Positions 1 to 8,800 of a DNA stretch of 64,000 bases are shown one piece after another (within the stretch, counting starts at the first letter, position 1; each line of letters opens with the position of its first letter). This DNA comes from Candidatus Latescibacterota bacterium (GTDB taxonomy: Bacteria; JAAXHH01). Made by a program: the position numbers and the translations under genes. The notes below the pieces were generated by a model that had not been told where the DNA came from, ran no database searches, and saw only the letters and a list, made by a program, of their open reading frames with translations. The stretch covers positions 1 through 64,000 of the forward strand of contig JAAXHH010000014.1 in NCBI GenBank assembly GCA_012270975.1, read 5' to 3'.

Positions 1-120
1 TCCACAAAAACGGGGTAACTTCAATTCATGTTGCCCTTCTAATTAGACTCCTCACTACAATAGCCTAGTGATTCTCGTGCTAACAGTTGGGTGGAACAAG
101 TGACGAAACAGGAACACTAT

Positions 121-1143
121 TCATGCCAATTCGGCCAGAATCGCATCTTCTTCTGAGTAGTCGACTTGTCTTAAATCAGGAGAGTCCGGGGGATGATCTA
201 TTTCCCATGCGACTGTCTTTCGAAGGGCTTCGGTGCGTGAAACCAATTCGGTGTATCCAAGATCGTGTCGTATCTTGCTCGAATCCACGATGAAATCCTG
301 ATTCCAGTTCATTTCGTTCAGCGTATGACCAGGAAGTCGTTCCTCGGGGACATACACTATTTCTCCATTCCATGACATACTTTTTCCGATGACATTGACC
401 CATTCCGTCTCCGACAACGCTTCTTCTTCCCCAACATTGTAGACCTGTCCCGCGGCGCGTTCGTTTGAAACAGCAAGCGTAATGGCATAAGCGGCGTTCT
501 CGATATATGAGCGCGTCCATCGCCAATGTGCCTGCTTACTCTGTACTATTACTGCTGGTCGCCGATCCGCCATGCGTTTGACGTAGGAATACAAGCGATG
601 TTGCGGGTCTCCCGGACCATATACGGCAGGCAACCGAAGGATCGTCACTGGACAGTCAAGGTTTTCTGTTAGAATTCTCTCAACGAGTATCTTTTCGTAA
701 TAGTACCACTGGTCGTCCGCAGGTTTCCGTTTTTCATTTCTGTGGATGTAGTACGACTTACGAACAGGCGCATCTTCATAAATGGGTACCGGCTCCAGCC
801 CACCCTGTTCGACACCGAGTATTACGCCAAAACCACGATAGACATCTTGACTGCTGATCATGACGTACCGCTCAGGTATATCTTTCAACGCATCGATCGT
901 GATCATCGCTTCCCGTTCGAAATAGGCACACATGTCGAGCACGATATCAGGCTTGAAGCTGGCAATCGTATCCGAAAAATCTGGTAGGTTGCGGCGGTCT
1001 CCAGTAACGCGCTTGACATCAACCGGTAACGGATGATCGGTCAGGCCCCGGTGAAAGACCATAATCTCATGATCGTCTTTCACGAGGCAGTTAACCACGT
1101 GAGAGCTGATGAAACCCGTGCCTCCCAGCACAAATACGCGCAT
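121..1143 (-). CDS. NAD-dependent epimerase/dehydratase family protein
   Basis: Extended-SDR-type nucleotide-sugar epimerase or reductase. The N-terminus carries the Rossmann motif GGTGFISSH (GxxGxxS) directly after the first strand. A YYYEK segment near residue 150 is the likely YxxxK catalytic pair, and LRLPAVYGPGD follows as in the family. The ORF track starts at a GTG; I prefer the next codon, an ATG at 1143, because GAGGA lies a few bases upstream. About 340 aa is normal for the family. It stands alone on the minus strand next to the methyltransferase; the substrate cannot be read from the sequence. Confidence 0.85.
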   Translation of the reverse strand: MRVFVLGGTGFISSHVVNCLVKDDHEIMVFHRGLTDHPLPVDVKRVTGDRRNLPDFSDTIASFKPDIVLDMCAYFEREAMITIDALKDIPERYVMISSQDVYRGFGVILGVEQGGLEPVPIYEDAPVRKSYYIHRNEKRKPADDQWYYYEKILVERILTENLDCPVTILRLPAVYGPGDPQHRLYSYVKRMADRRPAVIVQSKQAHWRWTRSYIENAAYAITLAVSNERAAGQVYNVGEEEALSETEWVNVIGKSMSWNGEIVYVPEERLPGHTLNEMNWNQDFIVDSSKIRHDLGYTELVSRTEALRKTVAWEIDHPPDSPDLRQVDYSEEDAILAELA

Positions 1144-1322
1144 CACGTCTTCCTCGACTTATTCCGGGTACTCCATATATACACCGAGGTGAAGAATATG
1201 GTAACGATGACATTGTTGCCTGCCCCGGCTAAAACGGCTTAGGGTTTCCTCACCAGAATCTCCGCCCCGTTAAGTCCATATGGGACTACACTGTTCAATT
1301 CGAGCCCCGAGCTTTCGATCAT

Positions 1323-1922
1323 TCACGTCAAATCATCAAGGAAAGGCGTGTGTTCAAAGTCGTCGCCCGCCAAGTTCTCTTTCATGAACTTCCAACCCTC
1401 CGGACCGAAGTGACGCTCCCACTGAGTCATGATTTCCGGGACGCGCTTCTCGAACTCCTCCCTTGGAAAGTTGAACGAGTCGTCCTCAAGGCGGAATACA
1501 CCGCCTGGCCGAAGCGTTGAGTGAATCCGGCGGAATACCCTCTCCTTTCCGACATCGGGCACGTGGTGTATGGCGTAGTTGGACATCACGGCGTCGGCCA
1601 CCTCGAAACCCACGTCAAACTCCCTGAAATCCGACCGGATCAACTCGACGTTTCTGATATCGAGATTTGTCAAAGATCTCTTGGCGGATGCGAGCATATG
1701 GACGGAGACATCAATACCGATCCCCTTGCGAATCTCCGAAGAGATTGCCGCCAGGAACTTGGCCTCACCGCACCCCAGGTCCACCACGACGCTGTTGCGA
1801 TCGACCTCCAACTGATTGATGAACTTACCAGCATCTACTTCCTGTTCCCTGGTAAATTCGGAGTAGTTCCTGGCATAGGCGGGATCGTTCCAGCGTCCAA
1901 GATAGTCTTCGTTTGCGTTCAT
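1323..1922 (-). CDS. Class I SAM-dependent methyltransferase, interrupted near its end by an in-frame TGA
   Basis: The SAM-binding motif VVDLGCGEAKFL sits near residue 40, followed by the acidic loop GIGIDVS and a motif-IV-like region ending in IHHVPD. The start at 1922 (MNANEDYLGRW) is chosen over the track start because GTGAGGG precedes it at good spacing. The frame ends at TGA 1323-1325 after HTPFLDDLT. Reading through gives 28 further codons (MIESSGLELN ... EILVRKP) to a TAA at 1239, which looks like the normal C-terminal strand of such enzymes (helix, xSGL, then xVRKP). The last segment therefore seems cut off by a point mutation, for example CGA to TGA. The methyl acceptor is unknown. 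Confidence 0.8.
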   Translation of the reverse strand: MNANEDYLGRWNDPAYARNYSEFTREQEVDAGKFINQLEVDRNSVVVDLGCGEAKFLAAISSEIRKGIGIDVSVHMLASAKRSLTNLDIRNVELIRSDFREFDVGFEVADAVMSNYAIHHVPDVGKERVFRRIHSTLRPGGVFRLEDDSFNFPREEFEKRVPEIMTQWERHFGPEGWKFMKENLAGDDFEHTPFLDDLT

Positions 1923-2069
1923 GGTTGCCCTCACCCAGTGCGTACCTTCCGACCAGAACAACAATGACAACTCTTATCCCGAAATTCAGCTATACACCAT
2001 CCGGTCAAACTAGATAATATAGGAAAACGTGCTACAGATACTTTGGTGAGACCATTCGAGAGGTTGGGT

Positions 2070-2564
2070 ATGGGCAATAGCGACGGGTGTAAAACGTGCG
2101 AAATGACTCGGCAACGAAGGCTGGGCAATGCGCCTTTGTGGGATGATGTTTACCAGGCCAAGTTCTGGGACGTAGTCCATGCATACAACTCAGCCTTACC
2201 AGGATGGCTTGTACTGGTTCTGCATCGACACATCGAATCGGTTGACGAATTGACCGAGCATGAAGCTGCCGAATTAGGCATCCTGATACGCCGGGTATCT
2301 CTTTCTCTCAAACTGGTTCTTGGATGCATAAAAACCTATGTAATCCAGTTCGCAGAAGCCAGACAACACCCCCATGCGCATTTCCATATCGTTCCTCGCA
2401 TGGTTGACCAGCCCGACGACCGGCGCAGTGCCAGAATCATGGGTTACCTGGGAGTCTCTCAGGAGGGAAGCGTAGGTGAGGAACGAATGAATGAGATTTG
2501 TACTGAGATCAGGATGTCTTTGCTTTCCATCGAATCCGGGGTGGATCGGGCAGAGGGTATTTGA
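2070..2564 (+). CDS. HIT family protein (histidine triad hydrolase/transferase)
   Basis: The histidine triad HPHAHFHIVPR is intact near residue 110. It is the nucleotide-phosphate binding and catalytic loop of HIT enzymes such as Ap4A hydrolase-like or AMP-releasing proteins. The N-terminal half contains the usual GWLVLVLHRHIES strand with preceding W/H residues. An N-terminal CxxC (CKTC) may bind zinc, as in several bacterial HIT proteins. The track starts at TTG 2043; ATG 2070 has an AGAGG ribosome site at good spacing and is preferred, giving 164 aa. The precise substrate is not determinable. Confidence 0.85.
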   Translation: MGNSDGCKTCEMTRQRRLGNAPLWDDVYQAKFWDVVHAYNSALPGWLVLVLHRHIESVDELTEHEAAELGILIRRVSLSLKLVLGCIKTYVIQFAEARQHPHAHFHIVPRMVDQPDDRRSARIMGYLGVSQEGSVGEERMNEICTEIRMSLLSIESGVDRAEGI

Positions 2565-2576
2565 GGAGTGAACCAA

Positions 2577-2975
2577 TCAGGATTTCTTTGTTGGCGAACT
2601 CCAATAGCCCGTTCCACGATGTTTCTTGGACAATTCAGCGATTTCAGAATCTGTCAACATCTCGGAATCAACGAGCGGGACATCAGTGACAAACTTGATC
2701 TTTAATGTTCTGGTAGTCGCCCAGTGTGACTGATCAGTACCTTCAAGTTCTCGCAAATCCCCAGTTGAGAGCGGTTCGGAAACAACGTACAGATAGCCAG
2801 CGATCTTGCCATCGTGGCGCACATTGCGAAAGTCATCATCCGAGATGCTGATGCAGGTCGGCTTGTGTGAGAACGCTTTCGCCAATTCCTTGAACGGAGT
2901 AACCCAACTACCGGTGCGAAGACTGGTCAGTCTCTCGGGTGAACCGTGAAACCACAGTCTACGTGTTGTTTCCAT
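2577..2975 (-). CDS. Conserved hypothetical protein, possibly ADP-ribosyltransferase-like fold
   Basis: A 132-aa protein of unrecognised family. The N-terminus reads LWFHGSPERLTSLRTGSWVT followed by ELAKAFSHKP. The HGSP...L..GS.VTP pattern weakly recalls the first strand of small ADP-ribosyltransferases of the Arr type, where a His-Gly starts the NAD-binding cleft. This is inference only; I do not see a clear catalytic Glu. No signal peptide or membrane segment is present. The neighbours, a HIT protein (convergent) and a DinB-like protein, give no functional hint. Confidence 0.55.
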   Translation of the reverse strand: METTRRLWFHGSPERLTSLRTGSWVTPFKELAKAFSHKPTCISISDDDFRNVRHDGKIAGYLYVVSEPLSTGDLRELEGTDQSHWATTRTLKIKFVTDVPLVDSEMLTDSEIAELSKKHRGTGYWSSPTKKS

Positions 2976-3034
2976 ATTGCATAACCCGCCGACTCATCCT
3001 ATCGCCCGGACTGCTTATCCTACCCTTCCTACTC

Positions 3035-3574
3035 TCAGTCCTCCGCGGGTTGTCCGCCCCACAGGTTCATGGTATTGACCGGCTTGCCCTGGAGTTTCAG
3101 ATAGTAGAACAATTGACCCTTGTGCTGAACGAGATGCTGTACCATCTCCATCATGCGCTGGCCCAGCGTGAGGTCGGTGGGGTCCCAGGGCGCAGGGGCA
3201 GGTTCGTTCTGCATTCTTTCCTCGCCGGCCAGACTGAGCATTTCAAATGCCAGTTCCTTGTCCGCCGCGAGCAGGTCCTTTGCTTCCGACACCGATGTAA
3301 CGGCGGGCATCGACTCGGCCGGGGGCAACATATCACCCGGGCCCGTGTCGTCCATGCTGACGCCCTCGGGCATTCCCCAGTCCCCGGTCACGAACACTTT
3401 CATCGCCATGCCGCAGGATTCGGCCACGTGATATAGCAACTGGCCGGTAGTCATCCAGTTGTCTCCCGACGATGGTTTCCACGCGAGATCTTCATCCTCG
3501 ACGAGGTCCATCAATCCCTCGGTTGCATGGTATGCGTATTTGATTTCTCGGGTAAGTAAATCGGTCCAGTTCAT
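3035..3574 (-). CDS. DinB/YfiT-like four-helix bundle protein
   Basis: MNWTDLLTREIKYAYHATEGLMDLV begins a DinB-superfamily four-helix bundle. LLYHVAES (helix 2 His) and a later MMEMVQHLVQHKGQLFYYLK (two His of the typical metal triad) match the pattern of these probably metal-dependent thiol transferases or hydrolases. The ORF-track start lies 17 codons upstream; I place the start at ATG 3574 because GGGAGTAG precedes it. About 179 aa is normal. It is followed upstream by a VOC protein in the same direction, a common pairing of small stress or detoxification genes. Confidence 0.8.
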   Translation of the reverse strand: MNWTDLLTREIKYAYHATEGLMDLVEDEDLAWKPSSGDNWMTTGQLLYHVAESCGMAMKVFVTGDWGMPEGVSMDDTGPGDMLPPAESMPAVTSVSEAKDLLAADKELAFEMLSLAGEERMQNEPAPAPWDPTDLTLGQRMMEMVQHLVQHKGQLFYYLKLQGKPVNTMNLWGGQPAED

Positions 3575-3636
3575 GTCTACTCCCTGTTCGTGATTCAACG
3601 GTTGTGTGGTATGTGGTTGTTGCACGGCGGACCTGG

Positions 3637-4032
3637 TTACCTCTTGTTTTCTTCATTCAGTTCCACGAGCGCGATATAGTTCCCGCATGTATCGTCGAAA
3701 ATGGCCTGGATGCCGAAGTCCTCTTTCTTCGGGTCCACGCTGAACCGGACGCCCAACTTTTTCAGCCGTTCGTATTCGGAAGCGATGTCGTCCACGGAAA
3801 ATATGATGCACGGCATCCCAGATTCATAGAGTTCCTTGTGATAAACCCGAGCGAACTCGGTTCCCTTGGGTTCGAGCAGGAGGGTTGTGCCGGCGGGTTC
3901 CTCGGGGGAGGCGACGATGGCGAGATTGGCTTCGGGCACATACATGACTTCATCAAAACCAAGTATGGTCGTATAAAACCTGTGCGCCTCAATGGGATCG
4001 TTAACAAAGATTCCCGTCATCTCGATTCGCAT
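3637..4032 (-). CDS. VOC family (glyoxalase/bleomycin-resistance fold) protein
   Basis: This 131-aa protein has the paired beta-alpha-beta-beta-beta architecture of the vicinal oxygen chelate fold. MTGIFVNDPIEAHRFYTTIL starts module 1, and PCIIFSVDDIASEYERLKKLGV starts module 2, which ends in DDTCGNYIALVEL. The last Glu is a likely metal ligand; the usual first His is not obvious. The start has a strong GGAGGAG site. The substrate is unknown. It is one of six VOC proteins in the window. Confidence 0.85.
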   Translation of the reverse strand: MRIEMTGIFVNDPIEAHRFYTTILGFDEVMYVPEANLAIVASPEEPAGTTLLLEPKGTEFARVYHKELYESGMPCIIFSVDDIASEYERLKKLGVRFSVDPKKEDFGIQAIFDDTCGNYIALVELNEENKR

Positions 4033-4290
4033 TATACTCCTCCAACGGACACATCAGTTTTACATTACTAGAAGCAATCTGGGTTTTGCTCTATGGACGC
4101 TACGAAAATCCCGGCTCACGCCCGCCGAATCGCCGGCCCGTATGGCCTCAAAATATGCGCCGATATTCATAGATCGACTCGTGTTCGGTTTCCTGCTGCG
4201 ATGCATCGGGGGGGGCCGGGAACGCCCTGATTGCAAAGTACCGAAAAACAGGTGTTATAGTACAGGCTGAGGACGGGAAACGCCACAGAT

Positions 4291-4362
4291 TTCGGCCCGG
4301 CCTGATATACGCTTTTCGACCCTGCCTGGTATGTGCTTTTCGTTGCGGCTTGGCACGCCTGC
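4291..4362. repeat. Three degenerate 24-nt tandem units
   Basis: Units begin ttcggcccggcctgatatac, ttcgaccctgcctggtatgt and ttcgttgcggcttggcacgc at 4291, 4315 and 4339. Copies 1 and 2 are close to each other and copy 3 is more diverged. It lies just upstream of the BNR-gene promoter. Confidence 0.75.
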
Positions 4363-4377
4363 ATAGGGGACGGGATA

Positions 4378-4406
4378 TTGACAGGTTTTCGTCCTGTGTC
4401 TACATT
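4378..4406 (+). promoter_or_regulatory. Sigma70-type promoter for the BNR-repeat gene
   Basis: A perfect -35 box TTGACA (4378-4383) and a -10 box TACATT (4401-4406) are separated by exactly 17 bases. It points at the BNR gene starting at 4488, giving a leader of about 75 bases. Confidence 0.7.
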
Positions 4407-4487
4407 TAAATTGTCTAAGTCATTCGATTTTTATCATCATGCTATGCGGATTCAGGAGATATGGCACAGACATAAAAAGGAGCGGAC

Positions 4488-5603
4488 ATGGACAGGGTCA
4501 GGGTGCTGGTAGGCACCCGTAAAGGCGCGTTCATCCTTTCTTCGGATGGCGTACGTGAAGACTGGCATATCGACGGCCCGCACTTCGGTGGCTGGGAGAT
4601 CTACCACATCACCGGATCAAGGGTCAATCCGGATCGCCTGTACGCCTCCCAGGGCACCGGCTGGTTCGGGCAGTTGCTGCAGCGTTCGGACGACGGTGGC
4701 AAGAGCTGGAACCCGGTGAGTAACGAATTCACATTCGACGGGGAAGTGGGCACCCACCTTGATTTCGACGACACCCCGCGTCCCTGGGAGTTCAAGCGGG
4801 TCTGGCACCTCGAACCTTCGCTGTCCGATCAGGAAACCGTGTTCGCCGGCGTCGAGGACGCGGCGCTTTTCCGTTCCACGGACGGGGGCCAGTCCTGGCA
4901 TGAGCTTACCGGTCTCAGAAACCACCCGTCGAGCGAGGGATGGCATCCCGGTGCGGGCGGTCTGTGCCTGCACACCATCATCCTGGACCAGGGCGATCCG
5001 AACCGGATGATCGTCGCGATTTCCGTGGCAGGAGCGTTTCGGTCTCTGGACGGCGGCGAGTCCTGGCAGCCGATCAACCAGGGCCTGCATTCCGACTACA
5101 TGCCTGAACCCGAAGCGGAGGTGGGTCACTGCGTCCATCGCCTCGCCATGCATCCATCTCATCCGGATTCGCTGTTCATGCAGAGCCACCGGAACATCAT
5201 GCGCAGTGACAACGGGGGAGATAACTGGACCAATGTGAGCGGCAACCTGCCCAGCGATTTCGGCTTTCCGATCAGTGTTCACGCCCACGAGCCCGAAACG
5301 ATCTACGTCGTCCCGATGAAGGGCGATTCCGAGCATTACCCGGATGAAGGCCACCTGCGGGTCTACCGGAGCCGAACCGGCGGAAACGAATGGGAACCGC
5401 TGTCCTCGGGACTGCCGCAGAAGGACTGCTACGTCAACGTCCTGCGGGATGCCATGGCCGTGGATACGCTTGATGACTGTGGGATATACTTCGGAACTTC
5501 GGGAGGCGCGGTTTACGTGTCCCCGGACGGAGGTGACCACTGGACAGCCATCGTGCAGAATCTCCCGCCGGTGATGTCCGTCGAAGTCCAGACGCTCTCA
5601 TGA
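4488..5603 (+). CDS. BNR/WD40/YVTN-like repeat beta-propeller protein (exo-alpha-sialidase-like)
   Basis: This 371-aa protein shows regularly spaced BNR/Asp-box motifs: [36 protein letters not shown] and SPDGGDHW. It should fold as a beta-propeller. The start [14 protein letters not shown] is typical of the bacterial exo-alpha-sialidase-like group, in which true sialidase activity is mostly unproven; no signal peptide is visible, so it is probably cytoplasmic. AAGGAG precedes the ATG. Its stop overlaps the start of the MoaD/ThiS-like gene (ATGA), so the two are translationally coupled and probably work together. Confidence 0.85.
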   Translation: MDRVRVLVGTRKGAFILSSDGVREDWHIDGPHFGGWEIYHITGSRVNPDRLYASQGTGWFGQLLQRSDDGGKSWNPVSNEFTFDGEVGTHLDFDDTPRPWEFKRVWHLEPSLSDQETVFAGVEDAALFRSTDGGQSWHELTGLRNHPSSEGWHPGAGGLCLHTIILDQGDPNRMIVAISVAGAFRSLDGGESWQPINQGLHSDYMPEPEAEVGHCVHRLAMHPSHPDSLFMQSHRNIMRSDNGGDNWTNVSGNLPSDFGFPISVHAHEPETIYVVPMKGDSEHYPDEGHLRVYRSRTGGNEWEPLSSGLPQKDCYVNVLRDAMAVDTLDDCGIYFGTSGGAVYVSPDGGDHWTAIVQNLPPVMSVEVQTLS

Positions 5604-5902
5604 TACGCGTCGTATTACCCTATCACCTGCGGAACCTGGCGGGATGCCGGGACAAGGAAGTCATCCTGCAGGTCGCTGCCGGGATTGTAACGCAACGGAA
5701 GATCCTGGACGCTCTCGAAGCGCGCTTTCCCCAGCTCGGCGGCACCGTCCGGGATTATGGGACCGGCGCACGCCGGCCCCTTGTGCGGTTTTTCGGCTGC
5801 GGAAGGGACCTCTCCCTCGATTCGCCTGACGCGCCGGTTCCGGACACCATCGCGCGGGGCGAGGAGCCCTATCGGATCGTGGGCTCGGTGGCCGGCGGGT
5901 AG
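5600..5902 (+). CDS. MoaD/ThiS family small sulfur-carrier-like protein
   Basis: A 100-aa ubiquitin-like protein. [16 protein letters not shown] is the first hairpin, [19 protein letters not shown] is the helix, and the chain ends in VAGG. The terminal Gly-Gly is the site adenylated and thiocarboxylated in MoaD and ThiS carriers. It overlaps the upstream BNR gene by four bases. No MoaE, MoeB or ThiG is nearby, so it is unlikely to be the canonical molybdopterin-synthase subunit. A sulfur-transfer or protein-modification role with the BNR partner is speculation. Confidence 0.85.
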   Translation: MIRVVLPYHLRNLAGCRDKEVILQVAAGIVTQRKILDALEARFPQLGGTVRDYGTGARRPLVRFFGCGRDLSLDSPDAPVPDTIARGEEPYRIVGSVAGG

Positions 5903-5914
5903 TGTTCTCCAATC

Positions 5915-8161
5915 CTATTTCAACATCTCCGCGATGTCCTCATGCCCTGCCTTCTCCGCCCGCGCCAGGGGGGTCGCCCAATCCGCGCCGCCGCCCCTGG
6001 GATTCGCTCCCCGATCCAGCAGAAAGGCCGCCAGGTCCTTGTGCCCCCAGCGGGCGGCCCATCCCAGCGGCGTGGAACACCACTCGTCATCGACGGCCTC
6101 GATGGCGGCACCCCGATCCAGCAGCAGGACGGATTTCTCCACGTCTCCGATCGCGGCCAGCTTGTGCAGGTAGGTCACGCCGTGCCAGTTCGCGTTGTTG
6201 GGGTCGGCGCCGTGGTCGAAGAACAGGTTCAGCATTTCGAGGATATCGTCGTGGGGACGCAGGGCACGCCCGTCCAGCTTCCATCCCTTGCGCCGCCGGA
6301 AGGCGTAGCCCATGTAGTTGTTGGCGTACCACGGGCGGTTGAGTTCGGCACCCGCGCGGATCAGCATTTCGATGATCTCCTTGCGGGCGAACCCGGCCGC
6401 CATGCAGAGCACCCCGTAGTCGCCGCCGTAGTTGGCCAGACCGGGGTCCGCCCCGAGCAGTTCGCCGACGACAGGGATGTCGTCCAGCAGCACGTACATG
6501 CTGATGTCGGCCGTCGCGCCATGCTGGTACAGCAGGTTGATCATCTCTTCGTTCTTCCCCTGGCCCAGGGCCTGCGAAAGGGGAACGCCGCTGGATTCCA
6601 CCGGAGCATTGGGATCGGCGCCGTGATCGAGCAGGAGTTTCGCCGTTTCCAGGTGATTGCCGGCCACGGCCTCGTACAACGCGTGACCCCGGGGCGCGTT
6701 GTATTCCGGGGCGTTGGGATCGGCGCCATGGTCGAGCAGAAGTTGTACGATGTCGGTGTATCCCTGTCCCGCCGCGCTGAACAGCGGTGAGAATCCGCAG
6801 GAATCCTGGTCGCCGGCCAGGTTGCGATCCTTCGCGAGGAGTTCACGCACGCGCCGTTCGTCTCCAAGGGCGCACGCGACCGTCATGCTGTATTCCGCTC
6901 CCCTCGCGATCAGGTAGCCGGTCAGCAACGGGTTCAGGCGCCCCCGGGTCTTACGTGCGCGAAATACGGCCAGGTGCAGGGGGTTGCACCCGTCCCACCT
7001 GACGGGATCCGGTTCGGCGCCCTTGTCCAGGAGCAATGCCGTCATGTCCAGGTTGTATTCTTCCACGGCCACGTGCAACGGACGGTTGCCGCGTTCATCA
7101 CCGGCATTCACCAGATCGGGGGAAGCACCGAAAAACGCACGGGCTTCCTCCAGGTCGCCCCGGCGGACCACTTCGCAGGCTTGTTCGCCCACGGGAGGCG
7201 CGTTGTACCTGGCGGCGATTGCCTCTGTCAAGAGTCCGGCGATTTCGTCGTATCCACGATCCCGGGCCCGCTCGAGCGGGGCTACGTGATAGTCCAGTCC
7301 CGATGCCGCCGCGGGATCGGCATCGTGATCGAGCAACACGCGGACTACCTCTGTGTGTCGCTCCCTCACGGCGAAGTGCAACGGCTGGTAATACGCCCAG
7401 TTGCAGTTGGCCAGGCCGGGGTCCGCTTTCAACAGACGCCTGATTCGGACCAGGTCTCCTTCCGCCGAGGCCAGCAGCATGTCCCACACTCTGTTGGGCT
7501 CGCCATCCATGAAATGACCTTGCTCGTTCGTAAAATCGGGTCGAACCCATTTCATAACTCGGTCTCCGAATGTTTCGTCTGTCGACGGCGCATAGTGGTT
7601 CAGTTCCTGCGAAAGGACGCGGAGCAGACGGGGTTTCAGCTTGTTGCGCGCTTCGTATAGCCGTTTGCGTACCGTGCCCGCCTTCAAGCCCATGAACCCC
7701 GCGATTTCAGACGGGGAATAGTCGCCAATGTACCTCAGCAGCGTTACTTCTCTCAATGTCTCCGGCAGCGCTTCGACCGCCTCGCGAACCTTGTCGCTCA
7801 TGTCTTCGCGCGAAACTCGGTCCAGGGGACTCTCCCCGGCCGCCTGAATGTCATCCTCCAAGGGCACAAGCAGGTGGTTCTGGCTTCTGCGGTACCGGTA
7901 GCATTGCCATTGCACGATGCGCCGCAGCCAGGCCGGAAACGAATCCGGCTCGCGCAGTGCCCTGATGTTCTGCCAGGCGGCGATAAATCCTTCCTGCGTG
8001 GCATCCTCCGCCAGATGGCGTTCCCCCAGGAGGCTCAGCGCGTAACCGAAGGCCATGTCCTGAAAATACACCACCAGTTTACCGAACGCGAGGCCGCGAT
8101 CTGAATCAGGTACCGTGAAGTCTGCCGAAGTCCGCACGCACTGCTTGAGGTCGTTAGTCAT
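5915..8161 (-). CDS. ECF sigma factor fused to a long ankyrin-repeat domain
   Basis: Residues about 30-95 form sigma70 region 2, with HLAEDATQEGFIAAWQN and FPAWLRRIVQWQCYRYRR. Residues about 125-180 form region 4, with LPETLREVTLLRYIGDYSPS, an HTH, and GTVRKRLYEARNKLKP. From about residue 225 to 748 the chain is ankyrin repeats such as PLHFAVRERHTEVVRVLLDH and DIVQLLLDHGADPNAPEY, many followed by LLxADPGLAN linkers. Normal ECF factors are about 180-200 aa, so this is a 550-residue C-terminal extension. No anti-sigma gene is adjacent; the ankyrin half could gate the sigma part through a protein partner (inference). Convergent with the MoaD-like gene. Confidence 0.92.
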   Translation of the reverse strand: MTNDLKQCVRTSADFTVPDSDRGLAFGKLVVYFQDMAFGYALSLLGERHLAEDATQEGFIAAWQNIRALREPDSFPAWLRRIVQWQCYRYRRSQNHLLVPLEDDIQAAGESPLDRVSREDMSDKVREAVEALPETLREVTLLRYIGDYSPSEIAGFMGLKAGTVRKRLYEARNKLKPRLLRVLSQELNHYAPSTDETFGDRVMKWVRPDFTNEQGHFMDGEPNRVWDMLLASAEGDLVRIRRLLKADPGLANCNWAYYQPLHFAVRERHTEVVRVLLDHDADPAAASGLDYHVAPLERARDRGYDEIAGLLTEAIAARYNAPPVGEQACEVVRRGDLEEARAFFGASPDLVNAGDERGNRPLHVAVEEYNLDMTALLLDKGAEPDPVRWDGCNPLHLAVFRARKTRGRLNPLLTGYLIARGAEYSMTVACALGDERRVRELLAKDRNLAGDQDSCGFSPLFSAAGQGYTDIVQLLLDHGADPNAPEYNAPRGHALYEAVAGNHLETAKLLLDHGADPNAPVESSGVPLSQALGQGKNEEMINLLYQHGATADISMYVLLDDIPVVGELLGADPGLANYGGDYGVLCMAAGFARKEIIEMLIRAGAELNRPWYANNYMGYAFRRRKGWKLDGRALRPHDDILEMLNLFFDHGADPNNANWHGVTYLHKLAAIGDVEKSVLLLDRGAAIEAVDDEWCSTPLGWAARWGHKDLAAFLLDRGANPRGGGADWATPLARAEKAGHEDIAEMLK

Positions 8162-8199
8162 TCTTAGCCATTTTGGTTACTATAGCAACATGATGTACT

Positions 8200-8229
8200 T
8201 TGGCTCATGAGTCCATTCTGTATTACATT
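8200..8229 (+). promoter_or_regulatory. Possible promoter upstream of the VOC gene at 8410
   Basis: TTGGCT (8200-8205) and TACATT (8224-8229) are separated by 18 bases. The -10 box is the same as in two other promoters of this window, but the -35 is imperfect and the leader would be about 170 bases, so this is tentative. Confidence 0.3.
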
Positions 8230-8409
8230 AGTACCATTCTGCCGTCCCGGCGTTACAAATCCGGTGCTGTCTGCCGATCCGACGTGATAAGCCCCGTTTT
8301 AAGGGCACGAAGAGCGGGATCCGGTAATATGCCGACCCCGCGCCATGGTACGGAGAAATCCAGACTCCGATCTGACCGGTCAAGATCGCATTAAAAAAGG
8401 AAGGGTGAT

Positions 8410-8781
8410 ATGAAGAACCTGAACGTGCGTGCGCTCAGGGTGTTCGTCCCGGCGAAGGACCACGACATTTCGACAAAGTTCTACGAGGACCTCGGATTCG
8501 AAGTGATCTGGTCAGGATTCGACGTGACCGAGATGGGCATCGCGGGGTTCAGTTTTTTCCTTCAAAACTACTATCAGAAGGAATGGGCGGACAACTTCAT
8601 GGTTCAGTTAAAAGTGGCGGACCTGGACGCGTGGTGGGAGCATATCGTGGAAAAGGACCTTGCGGCACGGTACGATGGTGTCCGTGCGAAGGAGCCCGCG
8701 GACTACCCGTGGGGACTCCGCGAGATCCACCTGATCGATCCGGCGGGTGTGCTCTGGCACATCGCCCAGGATCAGGGCTGA
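8410..8781 (+). CDS. VOC family protein
   Basis: This 123-aa vicinal-oxygen-chelate-fold protein has the module starts LRVFVPAKDHDISTKFYEDL and VQLKVADLDAWWEHIV. It ends with LIDPAGVLWHIAQ, the segment that normally supplies the last metal ligand (His here). The form resembles bleomycin-resistance-like binding proteins. A GGAAGGGTG site precedes the ATG. Convergent with the DNA glycosylase. The substrate is unknown. Confidence 0.85.
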   Translation: MKNLNVRALRVFVPAKDHDISTKFYEDLGFEVIWSGFDVTEMGIAGFSFFLQNYYQKEWADNFMVQLKVADLDAWWEHIVEKDLAARYDGVRAKEPADYPWGLREIHLIDPAGVLWHIAQDQG

Positions 8782-8800
8782 GCCACTCAGCTGCTGCCGG

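Larger units (their letters stand above)
4033..4487. other. Intergenic region with a degenerate repeat and a promoter
   Basis: This 455-base gap separates the divergent VOC and BNR genes. It contains a three-copy degraded 24-nt repeat and a clear sigma70-like promoter for the BNR gene, both listed separately. I see no credible coding ORF in it; the small minus-strand ORF across the repeat simply translates the repeat. Confidence 0.6.

Noticed and set aside
1323-1325. Selenocysteine at the in-frame TGA of the methyltransferase
   Set aside because: No Cys at the site in the family pattern known to me and no SECIS-like hairpin seen; a nonsense mutation is simpler.
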